Source: Nocardia takedensis NBRC 100417 (GTDB lineage Bacteria; Actinomycetota; Actinomycetes; Mycobacteriales; Mycobacteriaceae). Taken from it: a stretch of 64,000 nt of DNA. The notes below the pieces were generated by a model. It saw only the letters and a list, made by a program, of their open reading frames with translations, searched no databases and was not told the DNA's origin. The stretch is from positions 24,194 to 88,193 of the forward strand of contig NZ_BAGG01000008.1 of NCBI RefSeq assembly GCF_000308695.1, in the 5' to 3' direction. Position numbers and translations under genes: made by a program. How positions within the stretch are numbered: position 1 is the stretch's first letter; the number at the start of each line of letters is the position of its first letter. Of this stretch, positions 8,070 through 16,995 are shown one piece after another.

Positions 8070-9434
8070 TCACACTGCGGTCGATAGGGCGGCATCGAGT
8101 TGGTGGCGAAGTGCTTGAACATCGTCAATGTCGGGGTGGCGGAGGCATGCGTCGTGTAGTTGTCCGAGTGCGTGGTTGACGCGGTCGGAGTGAATGTCGT
8201 CGAGGGCTTGAAGTGCGTGCTGGCCGAGTGTGACGGCGTGGTGGGGGTCGTCGCGTGCCATGACGAGGGTGGCGAGGTTGGCGGCGGCGAGGGCTTTGCC
8301 GCGGGAGTATCCGGCGGGGAATTGGGCGAGCGCGTCGTTGAGGCGGGTGTGTGCGTGTTGGAAGTCGCCTGCTCCGTGGGTGGACAGGTAGAGCAGTGCG
8401 CGGCCGTTGTCGCGGTGCAGGTGTGCGGGGGTGTAGTAGGCGATCCAGTCGGGTGTGCGTCCGTCGTCGACGGTGAAGGTGTCCTCGGCGTGGTGGACGG
8501 CGGTGAGGCAGTCGTGGCCGCGGTGGGCGCCGAGGGCGCCGAGGGCGCGGGCGTGGCGTGTGTGGGCGATCGCGCGCAGTCGTGTGGGGAGCAGGTCGGC
8601 GCGGACGAGGGCCATTTCGGCGTAGGTGAGGGCGTCGTCGGGGCGGTTGCGGTGCACGGCGAGGTTGGCCAGCCCGGTGAGCGCTTTGGTGTGTAGTTCG
8701 AGGTCTCCTGCGGCGTTGGCGCATTGCACGGCCCAGGCGAAGGCGTGGTGGGCGGGGGTGTGGAGTCCGGCGTCGAAGGCGACCCCGGCGGTGGTGTCGG
8801 CGAGTTCGGCCAGCGCGCGCAGGTAGTCGCGGCGGACGCCGTCGCTGGGGAATCGCGCGTGGACGGTGTCGGTGGTGCGGGTGAGGACGGCCAGGGCGTC
8901 ACGGGCCGACAGTTCTCCGCCGAAGGCATGGTCCTGGCGTGCCAGGGCGCGGGCGCGTTTGCGGATCCGCTCGACGTCGCCGACACCGAGACGGCGGCTG
9001 GTCGCCGCGGCGGGTGCGGGTGTGCTGGCGGCGAGGGCAGCGAAGGCGCCGGTCATCAGTTGCAGGAATTGTTGTCGCTGCACGGGGTCATCTCCCACAT
9101 CGGGTGAGGGGTGTCGCTGGGAAACGCTACCCGGATCCACGGCCACACCCTGGTTCGTCTCCACGATATGGGTTGGCGGCGGATCGAAGTGGGAGAAGAG
9201 GGATCCGGTGTCGAGTGCGGAGTCGAAACGTGCCCGCTGGTGCTCATCGAGGTGTTGCAGGGCGTCGTCGAGTGCGGTGGCGCTGGCGCCGCGCACGGCC
9301 GGGGTGGCGATGTTCTCCCATTTGCGGATGGTGTGCACCGAGTAGTTCAGGCAGGCCGCGAACTGTTTCTGGGTGAGCCGTAACGCCGCCTCACGCAAGG
9401 CTTTGACTTCCCGGCTGGTCCACTCGGCGCGCAC
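8070..9434 (-). CDS. XRE-family regulator with TPR-like C-terminal region
   Basis: A 454-residue protein starting at GTG 9434, preceded on its strand by GAGGGGGT. Residues 8-40 (REVKALREAALRLTQKQFAA, then LNYSVHTIRKWEN) are a helix-turn-helix. The rest is a series of helical pairs resembling tetratricopeptide repeats, with LATLVMARDDPHHAVTLGQH near the end. This architecture is common in actinomycetes next to the operons it controls. The gene is divergent from the P450-led operon starting at 9678, and AACCGT repeats lie between them, so it is the likely regulator of that operon (inference). Confidence 0.9.
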   Translation of the reverse strand: MRAEWTSREVKALREAALRLTQKQFAACLNYSVHTIRKWENIATPAVRGASATALDDALQHLDEHQRARFDSALDTGSLFSHFDPPPTHIVETNQGVAVDPGSVSQRHPSPDVGDDPVQRQQFLQLMTGAFAALAASTPAPAAATSRRLGVGDVERIRKRARALARQDHAFGGELSARDALAVLTRTTDTVHARFPSDGVRRDYLRALAELADTTAGVAFDAGLHTPAHHAFAWAVQCANAAGDLELHTKALTGLANLAVHRNRPDDALTYAEMALVRADLLPTRLRAIAHTRHARALGALGAHRGHDCLTAVHHAEDTFTVDDGRTPDWIAYYTPAHLHRDNGRALLYLSTHGAGDFQHAHTRLNDALAQFPAGYSRGKALAAANLATLVMARDDPHHAVTLGQHALQALDDIHSDRVNHALGQLHDACLRHPDIDDVQALRHQLDAALSTAV

Positions 9435-9458
9435 GTGACCCCCTCGCTTCCGGGTCCA

Positions 9459-9498
9459 ACCGTATTGCAACCGTGCGAGTTTCGTAGCGGAACCGTAT
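9459..9498. promoter_or_regulatory. Three AACCGT direct repeats in the divergent promoter region
   Basis: AACCGTAT occurs at 9459-9466 and 9491-9498, and AACCGTG at 9469-9475, all in the 243-bp gap between the XRE regulator and the P450 gene. The same-direction copies look like a multi-site operator for the adjacent regulator. Confidence 0.45.
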
Positions 9499-9677
9499 CG
9501 CCGTCGTCGCCCGGGAGTGTACGACTTCGTGGTCGCCGTCGGCACTGGAACACCAGAGGGGCCTGCGAGCAAGCTGGAATACACGATCCGCAGGGAACCG
9601 CAAGGCGGAACCTCGGACGAATCACGTTGAGGTGTACCGCTTTCGGTCACAACACCATGAACGAAGGAGCGTCTGTC

Positions 9678-10856
9678 ATGACGTCTGATATGGCGATGTC
9701 GGTGTGTCCACGGGGCTATCCGTTCGGACAGACCCACACAGTGGACCTCGAACCGGACTATCGCGAGGGCGGTCCGGTGAGCTCGGTGGTGCTGCCCAGC
9801 GGCGCGCGGGGATGGCTGGTCACCGACCACGCGCTGGCGCGGCAAGTGCTGGCCGATCCGCGCTTCTCGCGGGAGCAGGCGAACCGGCCGCACGTGGCCC
9901 GGTTGTCGACCGAGATCCTGCCCGCGGCAGCAATTCTGGCCACCGACGCGCCCCGCCACACCGCGCTGCGGCGACGGATCGCCCCGCTGTTCGCGCCGGC
10001 GCGCGTCGCGGCCATGGAACCAGCGATCACGGACCTGGCACATCGGCTGGTGGACGGGCTGGTCGGGGACGGAGAGCCCGCCGATGTCGTGGCCGGTTTC
10101 GTCGAGCCGTTCGCGGCGGCGGTGGTGTGCGAGATATTCGGTGTCCCTACCGGTTTCCGTGACGAGGTGTTCAGCCTCGGGGACGCGCTGACCGCGCGGG
10201 AGGCGACCCCGCAATCGTTGGCCCTGGCTCGTGCGGAGTGCGAACAGCTGGTGCGCGCGCTCGCGGCGCACAGCCCGCAGGGGTTGATGTCGTTGGTGGA
10301 GGCCGATACCGAACTCGATGACGAGGTGGTGAATCTGGTGATCGCGTGCCTGATCGGGGGTCGTGGTTCGCCGACGGTGTTCTTGTCGAGTGCGTTGTTC
10401 ACGCTGCTGCGCGAGCCCCGCCACTACCGGCAGTTGGTGGACGCGCCCGCCTCGATCGAGGCGGGCGTGGAAGAACTGCTGCGGTTCGTGCCGGTCGGTG
10501 TCGGCGGTGGGTTCACCCGGGTCGCGACCGAGGACACACGACTGGGTCCGGTGCTGGTGCGCGCCGGGGACGCGGTGATCCCCGCGATGCACGCGGCCGG
10601 ACGTGACCCGCAGGTCTTCACCGATCCCGACACCCTGGACCTGGGGCGCGGGACGAAGCTGGCGCATCTGGCCTTCGGGCACGGCGCCCACTACTGCGTG
10701 GGCGCGGGACTGGCCCGGCTGCAAGCACGGATCGCCCTGCACACCCTCACCACGAGGATGCCCGGTCTGCGGCTGGCCGACCCCGGCGATCGCGGTCGAT
10801 GGCGGGCGGGCCGGGTCGTGCGTTCGCTTCAGCGGTTGGACGTGGCATGGACGTGA
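9678..10856 (+). CDS. Cytochrome P450 with atypical I-helix
   Basis: A 392-residue soluble bacterial P450. The heme loop LAFGHGAHYCVGAGLAR carries the ligand Cys340, and the K-helix ExxR is in VEELLRF. The I-helix, usually A/G-G-x-D/E-T, reads LIGGRGSPTVFLSS here, lacking the acidic residue and the conserved threonine position, so oxygen activation may be unusual or substrate-assisted. GAAGGAG lies 8 bases before ATG 9678. It is the first gene of an eight-gene operon and overlaps the ferredoxin-fusion gene by 10 bases, so that ferredoxin is its probable electron donor. Substrate unknown. Confidence 0.92.
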   Translation: MTSDMAMSVCPRGYPFGQTHTVDLEPDYREGGPVSSVVLPSGARGWLVTDHALARQVLADPRFSREQANRPHVARLSTEILPAAAILATDAPRHTALRRRIAPLFAPARVAAMEPAITDLAHRLVDGLVGDGEPADVVAGFVEPFAAAVVCEIFGVPTGFRDEVFSLGDALTAREATPQSLALARAECEQLVRALAAHSPQGLMSLVEADTELDDEVVNLVIACLIGGRGSPTVFLSSALFTLLREPRHYRQLVDAPASIEAGVEELLRFVPVGVGGGFTRVATEDTRLGPVLVRAGDAVIPAMHAAGRDPQVFTDPDTLDLGRGTKLAHLAFGHGAHYCVGAGLARLQARIALHTLTTRMPGLRLADPGDRGRWRAGRVVRSLQRLDVAWT

Positions 10857-11587
10857 GACTGCTCATCGATCCCGCCCGCTGCACCGGGACCGGAGTGTGC
10901 CTGTCGATCTCCCCGCGACTGCGCCTGGTCGGCGACCTGGCGACCTGCGCGGGCGGCATCGACCCCGCGACGGCGGCTGACGCGGCGGCGTGCTGCCCGA
11001 ATCAGGCGATCACCGTCGCCGAGCCCGCCGTCGCCGAGCTCGAGCCGGGCGTGCCGATCGTGACGTTGGGGCCGGAAGGGACCGACGCCCACGCCGAGGC
11101 CGGTTGTCACAGCGGCGATGTCCGGTTGGTGGCCTCGTTCGCCGACGCGATGGCCGCCGCCGCGCGCGACGGGCAGGTGCGCGCGCTGATCGCGGCCGGA
11201 TATCTGGCCTTCGACGAGGCCGGGCGTGTGCGTGACTCCTGGGTCGATCAGCACTTCACCCACACCGGTGTGCTCGAGTTGCTGGCCTGCTGGCAGAGCC
11301 CGACCAAACCGATGTGCCTGGCGGTCCGCGCCGACCTGGGCCACGACGCGGTGATCGCCACGGTGGCCACCCATGCGGCCACCCGGTTCTTCGCCCGCCG
11401 CTACGCCCCCGCCGCACGGCAGGTGATGGTCGAGGCGAAACCGCTGGCCGCCCACGCCGCCGCGCGCGGGCAGGTCCAGGCGTGTATCGCCTCGGTCGAT
11501 GTCGTGGCCCGCTACCACCAACTCGAGGTCCGCGCCGAATTCGCGCCCACGATGGTATGGATGCTCTACGGCAAGCGAGCAGCGTGA
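10847..11587 (+). CDS. Ferredoxin fused to a prephenate dehydratase-like domain
   Basis: A 246-residue protein. Residues 1-60 are a small Fe-S ferredoxin of the type that serves P450s: Cys12, Cys18 and Cys49/50, the last followed by PNQAI. From about residue 70 a different domain begins with VTLGPEGTDAHAEA, the prephenate dehydratase opening. It later carries the TRF triplet (179-181) in THAATRFFARR, the catalytic motif of prephenate dehydratases and of prephenate decarboxylases such as BacA. No ACT regulatory domain follows. The fusion implies aromatic-precursor chemistry tied to the P450, but whether the second domain acts on prephenate is inference. It ends by ATGA overlap with the next gene. 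Confidence 0.82.
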   Translation: MDVRLLIDPARCTGTGVCLSISPRLRLVGDLATCAGGIDPATAADAAACCPNQAITVAEPAVAELEPGVPIVTLGPEGTDAHAEAGCHSGDVRLVASFADAMAAAARDGQVRALIAAGYLAFDEAGRVRDSWVDQHFTHTGVLELLACWQSPTKPMCLAVRADLGHDAVIATVATHAATRFFARRYAPAARQVMVEAKPLAAHAAARGQVQACIASVDVVARYHQLEVRAEFAPTMVWMLYGKRAA

Positions 11588-12447
11588 TGACCGAGAACTC
11601 CACGGTGGCGCTGCTGGGTGCCGGGATCATGGCCAACACGGTCGCCCACGTCCTACACGAACGTGATGTCGCGCTGCGTCGCTACAACCGCACCACCAGC
11701 GCGATCACAGGACCGGGATGCGTGTGCGCCAGCCCGGCACAGGCCGCCGACGGGGCATCGGTCGTGTGGTCGTTCGTCCACGACGACGACGCCAGCCGTA
11801 GCGTCTGGGCGGGACGCGACGGTGCGCTCGCCGTCGCCGAAGGTGCGGTGGTGATCGAAAGTTCCACTCTCTCGGTCGGATACGCCGACCAGTGGAGTGA
11901 GACCGCGAAGCGAGCGGGGGCACGGCCGGTCTACGCGGCGGTGACCGGCAGCCGTGCCGGAGTCGAGAACGCCGGATTGATTGCCTTCACCGCGGGTTCG
12001 CGCGCCGACCGCGCGGCGGCGGATCCGATCCTGCGCGTGATCACCGCCGAAGTCCTGGCCTTCGACAGCGCCGGGCAGGCCGCCACGGTCAAACTGCTCA
12101 ACAACGCCGTGGCCGCGGTCATCCTCACCGGTCTCGCCGAAACCCTCGCCACCGCACGATCACTGGGACTCGACACCGCCGCACTGGTGCGGGTGTGGTC
12201 GCGTCACGGCTGGGCCGCGCCGGTGGCCAGCGGCTACGGCACGGCGATGATCACCGGCCAGCACCAGTTGCGCGACTGCTCCCTGGCGGTGATCGCCAAG
12301 GACCTGCGCTACACCCTCGACACCACCGACCCAGCGGCGGCACCGCTGATCGCCGCGGCCACGCGACGATTCGAGGCCGCCATCGCGGCCGGACTCGGAG
12401 GCCAGGAGATGTCGGCGATTATCCAGGCATACGAGGCCACCGGGTGA
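11587..12447 (+). CDS. NAD(P)-dependent beta-hydroxyacid dehydrogenase / imine reductase family
   Basis: A 286-residue protein. The Rossmann loop is VALLGAGIMANTVAHVL (residues 8-24), and the second strand ends RYNRTT, favouring NADP by its basic residues. The family signature ESSTLS and the helical-domain motif with catalytic Lys169 (TVKLLNN) are present. These mark 3-hydroxyisobutyrate dehydrogenase/6PGDH-like enzymes, a superfamily that includes imine reductases. GAGIM replaces the usual GLGxMG. It lies within the operon with 4-base overlaps at both ends and probably reduces or oxidises a pathway intermediate. Confidence 0.88.
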   Translation: MTENSTVALLGAGIMANTVAHVLHERDVALRRYNRTTSAITGPGCVCASPAQAADGASVVWSFVHDDDASRSVWAGRDGALAVAEGAVVIESSTLSVGYADQWSETAKRAGARPVYAAVTGSRAGVENAGLIAFTAGSRADRAAADPILRVITAEVLAFDSAGQAATVKLLNNAVAAVILTGLAETLATARSLGLDTAALVRVWSRHGWAAPVASGYGTAMITGQHQLRDCSLAVIAKDLRYTLDTTDPAAAPLIAAATRRFEAAIAAGLGGQEMSAIIQAYEATG

Positions 12448-13583
12448 GCGCATACGACGACTGGTTCACGCACACCGCGACCATCCCCGCAGCGGCCCGC
12501 GCGCAGGTCAACGCGGACCTGCACGAGTACATGGCGACGGTGCGCGAATGCGCGCGCACCCATCTCGGTGACGCCGCGACGGTCTGCGTGTCCGGGTCAT
12601 TGGCCAGGGGCGAGCCCGCGATCCGTCGGCGCGGGGACGAGTTCGGGCTGAGTTCGGATGTGGATCTCGTCGCGGTCGTCGACGACCCCGACCGCGACGC
12701 GCTCTGGGTGGAGAAGTTCCTGTCGGCGTTGCGGGAACAGCGTCCCGATGTCGAGTCCACCGTGTTCACCGTCGCCCGCGAGAACCTGTCGCGGGTGGCG
12801 GGCCGCTTCGGCGCCGACCTGGCCCACGCCGCGTTCGCGCCGCTCGCGGGCCGCGCTGCGGCCGGGGTGGCGCTGCCGCGGATCGGGCGGCGTGAAGGGC
12901 TGGAAGGACTCGTCCACGAACTCGCGCGCATCTACTGTCCCGACAGCGCTCCCGCGGCGACACCATGGCACACCAAGACCGCCCTGGAAGCGCTGCGCGC
13001 GCTGAGCACCCGTGATCGACCCGGACCCCAGCGATACAGCACGCTCCCCGACGACCCGGCGCTCGCGGGGCTCGTCGACCGCGACCGAACCACGGCGCTC
13101 GTCACCGCACGCGAACACACCACTCCCCTCCCGATCACCGCTACCGAGGTCTACCAGCTCGTGCTCGCCGCGGCGTGCCGGGTGTTCGGTGTCGCGACCG
13201 GAGAACACGAACTGATCGAGGCCCTGCACCACCCACCGGCCGCGATGCACGTGCTGGACGGATTCCAGCGCGCGGTCCTGGCCGCCACGATCCTCATCTA
13301 CGGCCCGCCCGCGCTACGCCGCCCGGCCGCCGCCGGACTGCATCTAACCGCCGCGGCGATCGACCGCGACACCCTCCTCACCGCCCATCCGTCACACCAG
13401 GCACTGACCCGGCTGTCGCCGATGGACTTCGCGCACGGGATCGAGCACCCGAATACCGTGGTGCGCCTTCACCTTCAAGGCATTCGCCGCGACTACTACC
13501 ACTGGCTGGGAGCACACAACTTCGGTGCCCCGGTCGAGAACTATCGCGGCCCGGCGCCGCGGGGAGAAGGCGATCATGGATGA
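12444..13583 (+). CDS. Nucleotidyltransferase-fold protein
   Basis: A 379-residue protein starting at GTG 12444 (overlap GTGA). Residues about 45-80 read VCVSGSLARGEPAIRRRGDE then FGLSSDVDLVAVVDD: the G-S-x-x-R-G-E helix and the D-x-D metal-binding pair of the polymerase-beta-like nucleotidyltransferase fold. The C-terminal 250 residues are helical with no recognised domain. Such enzymes transfer NMP or AMP to small molecules, proteins or tRNA. In this operon a small-molecule or sugar substrate fits the neighbouring epimerase (inference). Confidence 0.85.
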   Translation: MSAYDDWFTHTATIPAAARAQVNADLHEYMATVRECARTHLGDAATVCVSGSLARGEPAIRRRGDEFGLSSDVDLVAVVDDPDRDALWVEKFLSALREQRPDVESTVFTVARENLSRVAGRFGADLAHAAFAPLAGRAAAGVALPRIGRREGLEGLVHELARIYCPDSAPAATPWHTKTALEALRALSTRDRPGPQRYSTLPDDPALAGLVDRDRTTALVTAREHTTPLPITATEVYQLVLAAACRVFGVATGEHELIEALHHPPAAMHVLDGFQRAVLAATILIYGPPALRRPAAAGLHLTAAAIDRDTLLTAHPSHQALTRLSPMDFAHGIEHPNTVVRLHLQGIRRDYYHWLGAHNFGAPVENYRGPAPRGEGDHG

Positions 13584-13917
13584 CTGGCCCGACTGGATAC
13601 AAGCACTGCCCCAGATCGCGACCGGCGCCTCGGGTGGGCGCGGGTACCTGATCGCCGGCCCGCATGGCCAGGTGGTGCTGTGGTCGTTTCCCGTCGAGGC
13701 GCGGGTGCCGACCCACGCCCACGGGCCCCAGATCGGTGTCGTGCTCACGGGGCAGGTGGACCTGACCACCGACACCACCACCCGAACCTTCACGGCCGGG
13801 CAGCACTTCGGCCTCGACGACCAGATCCCCCATTCCGCGGTCGTCGCGGCGGGGACGCGGGTGATCGAAGTCTTCGCCGATCCCGACCGCCACACACCGA
13901 CGGATCCGCCGCGATGA
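13576..13917 (+). CDS. Single-domain cupin protein
   Basis: A 113-residue protein. The cupin motif 1 is THAHGPQIGVVLTGQ with the metal-ligand H-x-H, a partner His occurs in IPHSAVVAAG, and the strand pattern spans the whole protein. It overlaps the nucleotidyltransferase end by 8 bases and the amidohydrolase start by 4, so it is translationally coupled to both. Small cupins in biosynthetic operons act as isomerases, dioxygenases or binding proteins; nothing seen here decides which. Confidence 0.88.
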   Translation: MDDWPDWIQALPQIATGASGGRGYLIAGPHGQVVLWSFPVEARVPTHAHGPQIGVVLTGQVDLTTDTTTRTFTAGQHFGLDDQIPHSAVVAAGTRVIEVFADPDRHTPTDPPR

Positions 13918-15113
13918 GCGTGCGTGTCCTGCACGCCGACCAAGTCCTCACCGGAAGCGGGGCAGCACTGCGGTCCGGATCGGTCGTAGTCGACGGCGCC
14001 CACATCGCCTGGGTCGGACCCACCGACCACCTGCCGTCGGACTGGCGACACCCCGAGATCGAGCAGATCCCGCTCCCCGACGCCACCCTGCTCCCCGGAC
14101 TCGTCGACGCCCACGTCCACCTCGCCTTCGAGGCCACGGCCCCGGCCGAGACCCCGCCCACCGGCCAGGCCGCCGCGCCGTCGGCGGAGGACAGGGCCAT
14201 CGCCGCTGCCCGGCAGTTGGTGCGCGCGGGCGTGACGACGGTGCGTGACCTCGGTGCGCCTGGCCACCTCGACCTCACCTCGCCCGCCGCGTCCGGCTTG
14301 CCGTGGCCACGGGTGCTCGCGGCGGGAATCCCGTTGACCGTGCCGGGCGGGCACTGCGCCGCGTTCGGCGGCGCGGTCACTACCACCGCCGACATCGAAC
14401 GCGTGATCGCCGCCAACGCCGCGCGCGGCGCGCGCTGGATCAAGGTCATGGTGACCGGCGGATTCACCACCAGCGCAGGCGCCTCCCCGTACACGGCGCA
14501 GTTCACCGACGCCCAGCTCGCCGCCATCGTCGCCACCGCCGCCGAGCATGGGCTGCCGGTGGCCGCGCATGCCCACGCCACGGTCGGTATCGCCGCGGCG
14601 GTGCGCGCCGGAGTGGACTCCCTCGAGCACTGCACCTGGATGAGCGCCGAGGGCTTCGACCTCGACCACGGCCTGATCGCCGAGATCGCCGACCGGCGGA
14701 TCCCGGTGTGTCCCAGCATCAACCACCTCGCGCGCGCCGCCTCCGGGCGGTTGCCGTGGCCGGTGCGCCGCCACCAACTTCAGACGATGCTCGACGCCGG
14801 AGTCCAGCTGATCCCGGGCACCGACTCCGGCATCCCGCACACACCGCACGGCTGCTACCCGAGCTCCCTGGCCGCCTACACCGACCTCGGGCTCACCCCG
14901 GGCGAGACCATCGACATGGCGACCCGCCGCAACGCCTACGCGCTCGGGATCGGGCACCGCACCGGTAGTCTCGCCGCCGGAATGGTCGCCGACCTGCTCG
15001 CGGTCCCCGGCGACCCCACCCGCGATCTGGACCTGCTCGATACCCCGGTCCTGGTCGCCGCCGCCGGAGAACTCCATCACCCCGACAGCACCGCCGAGGA
15101 GCACCACTCATGA
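13914..15113 (+). CDS. Metal-dependent amidohydrolase (imidazolonepropionase-like)
   Basis: A 399-residue TIM-barrel hydrolase. Visible motifs in order are LPGLVDAHVHL (metal HxH), WIKVMVTGG (bridging lysine), AHAHA, SLEHC and GTDSGIPH (catalytic aspartate). The C-terminal strand with TGSLAAGMVADLLAV is the usual family end. All metal ligands are present, so it should be active on a cyclic amide, amidine or similar C-N bond. It overlaps both neighbours by 4 bases. Confidence 0.92.
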   Translation: MSVRVLHADQVLTGSGAALRSGSVVVDGAHIAWVGPTDHLPSDWRHPEIEQIPLPDATLLPGLVDAHVHLAFEATAPAETPPTGQAAAPSAEDRAIAAARQLVRAGVTTVRDLGAPGHLDLTSPAASGLPWPRVLAAGIPLTVPGGHCAAFGGAVTTTADIERVIAANAARGARWIKVMVTGGFTTSAGASPYTAQFTDAQLAAIVATAAEHGLPVAAHAHATVGIAAAVRAGVDSLEHCTWMSAEGFDLDHGLIAEIADRRIPVCPSINHLARAASGRLPWPVRRHQLQTMLDAGVQLIPGTDSGIPHTPHGCYPSSLAAYTDLGLTPGETIDMATRRNAYALGIGHRTGSLAAGMVADLLAVPGDPTRDLDLLDTPVLVAAAGELHHPDSTAEEHHS

Positions 15114-15916
15114 GCAACCCCGGCCCCACCCTGGCCTCCGAATACGCCGACACCAGCCCGCTACAGGTCCGCATCGACACCCACGCCCGCCACAGCGAAC
15201 ACCCCGACGACCCCATCACCCACGTCTTGGACGCCCTCGAGCTGACCGGCGGTGAAGACCTTGCCGATATCGGGTGCGGCGACGGCCGCTTCCTGGCCCA
15301 CCTCGCCCGGTCCGGGCACCGTGGCCGGTTGGTCGGGGTGGACAATTCCCCCGCGATGGTCACCGCCACCGCCGTCGTGCCGGGGGTCGAGGCCGTGCTC
15401 GCCGAAGCCGCCGCACTGCTGTTCGCCGACGACGAGTTCGACCGCACCACCGCCCGGCACATGCTCTACCACGTCCCCGACCCCGCTGCGGCCCTGCGCG
15501 AATTCGCGCGCGTCACCCGGCCAGGGGGACGGGTGAGCGTCACTGTCAATCATCACGCGACCGCGGCATGCACCCGGGAACTGATCACCGACTGCGCCCG
15601 GCCCTACGGCCTGCGACCAGCCGAGCACATGACCAACGGAGTCGACTCCACGACGCTGCCCGACCTGATGAAAACGACCATCGGCGAACCCCAGATCCAG
15701 GTCTTCGACAACGCGCTGGTCTTCGACAACGCGCCACCGCTGATCCGGTTCGCCGAGGCCCTGTTCTCCTTCTGCGGCATCGACACCGCGAGCCCGCACC
15801 GCGCCGAGATCCTCGACGCGGTCACCACCGAAATCCGCGACTGGTTCGCCAGCCACCCCGGCCGCGTCTGGCGCGATCCCAAGGGATATATCGTCGCTAC
15901 CGCCATCATCGAATAA
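15110..15916 (+). CDS. Class I SAM-dependent methyltransferase
   Basis: A 268-residue protein. Motif I is LADIGCGDGRFLAHLA, the post-I acidic residue is in LVGVDNSP, and FARVTRPGGRVSVTVNHH is the usual motif III region. An internal near-repeat (QVFDNALVFDNAPP) occurs late in the protein. It starts by ATGA overlap with the amidohydrolase, so it belongs to the same operon. The family methylates small molecules at C, N or O; the target is not deducible. Confidence 0.9.
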   Translation: MSNPGPTLASEYADTSPLQVRIDTHARHSEHPDDPITHVLDALELTGGEDLADIGCGDGRFLAHLARSGHRGRLVGVDNSPAMVTATAVVPGVEAVLAEAAALLFADDEFDRTTARHMLYHVPDPAAALREFARVTRPGGRVSVTVNHHATAACTRELITDCARPYGLRPAEHMTNGVDSTTLPDLMKTTIGEPQIQVFDNALVFDNAPPLIRFAEALFSFCGIDTASPHRAEILDAVTTEIRDWFASHPGRVWRDPKGYIVATAIIE

Positions 15917-15943
15917 CACTGCCCGGAAAGGCAATCCACGCCT

Positions 15944-16930
15944 GTGAAGCTGCTCGTCACCGGCGGCGCCGGCTACATCGGATCGGTCGTCACCCACCAA
16001 CTCCTCGCCGCCGGACACGACGTCGAGATCATCGACGACCTGTCCACCGGCCACGCCGACACCCTGCCCGCCGCCGCGACCTTCCACCACATGCGCGTCC
16101 ACGACGTCGCCGACATCCTCACCCCCACCGCCGGTTTCGACGGAGTCCTGCACTTCGCGGCCAGTATCGAAGTCGCCGAATCGGTCCGCGACCCCGAGAA
16201 ATACTGGGCCAACAACATCGAAGGCAGCCTCGCGCTGCTGCGCGCCATCCGCACCGCCGCAACCCCGCGACTGATCTTCTCCTCCACCGGCAGCATGTAC
16301 ACCGGCGACGGCACCACCGCCTTCGACGAAACCGCCGAAGTCCGCCCCAACAACCCCTACGCCGCCACCAAAGCCACCGTCGACCAACTCATCGCCGGAG
16401 AATGCGGCGCCACCACCCTCGGCGCCACATGCCTGCGCTACTTCAACGCCTCCGGCGCCGTCCTCACCCCCGACGGAACCCACCTCGGCGAACGCCACGA
16501 CCCCGAATCACACCTGATCCCCATCCTGCTGCAAGCCGCCAGCGGAGACCGCCCTGAATTCACCCTCTACGGCGACGACTATCCCACCAGCGACGGCACC
16601 TGCGTCCGCGATTACATCCACGTCGCCGACCTCGCCACCGCCCACCTGCTCGCCCTGGAAGCCACCCGGCCCGGCCGCCACGAGATCTACAACCTCGGCA
16701 ACGGCAACGGCTTCACCAACCGCCAAGTCCTCGACACCGTCCGTGAAATCACCGGCACCGACTTCCCCGTCCACACCCGAGACAGACGCCCCGGCGACCC
16801 CGCCATCTGCATCGCCTCCAGCACCAAAGCCCACCACCAACTCGGATGGGAACCCCAACACCCCGACCTGACCACCATCATCAGCGACGCCTGGCAATTC
16901 CATCGGGCTGCCCGAGTCACGACACCCTGA
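15944..16930 (+). CDS. NAD-dependent UDP-glucose 4-epimerase family protein
   Basis: A 328-residue extended SDR protein starting at GTG 15944 with GGAAAGG upstream. The NAD-binding GGAGYIG is at residues 7-13, the catalytic Ser lies in FSSTGSMY, and the Tyr-x-x-x-Lys pair is NPYAATK. The C-terminal VRDYIHVADLATAHL and YNLGNGNGF are typical of GalE. It should interconvert C4-epimers of a UDP-sugar. As the last gene of the operon it suggests that the product carries, or is built from, a sugar; it could also serve cell-wall sugar supply. Confidence 0.92.
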   Translation: MKLLVTGGAGYIGSVVTHQLLAAGHDVEIIDDLSTGHADTLPAAATFHHMRVHDVADILTPTAGFDGVLHFAASIEVAESVRDPEKYWANNIEGSLALLRAIRTAATPRLIFSSTGSMYTGDGTTAFDETAEVRPNNPYAATKATVDQLIAGECGATTLGATCLRYFNASGAVLTPDGTHLGERHDPESHLIPILLQAASGDRPEFTLYGDDYPTSDGTCVRDYIHVADLATAHLLALEATRPGRHEIYNLGNGNGFTNRQVLDTVREITGTDFPVHTRDRRPGDPAICIASSTKAHHQLGWEPQHPDLTTIISDAWQFHRAARVTTP

Positions 16931-16995
16931 TCAGATCCAGGGATCGGCATCGAGCGAGCGACTGCATCGCATGCGGCAGCTGGCCGCGGTACGAG

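Noticed and set aside
9435..10742. A very long minus-strand frame continuing upstream of the XRE/TPR regulator, antisense to the P450
   Set aside because: The regulator has a good GTG start at 9434 with a ribosome site. The upstream extension is His/Arg/Gln-rich noise opposite a P450 with clear motifs.
13392..15107. Long minus-strand frame opposite the cupin and amidohydrolase genes
   Set aside because: The plus-strand genes have metal-binding motifs and coupled starts; the minus frame is Gly/Arg/Val repeats.
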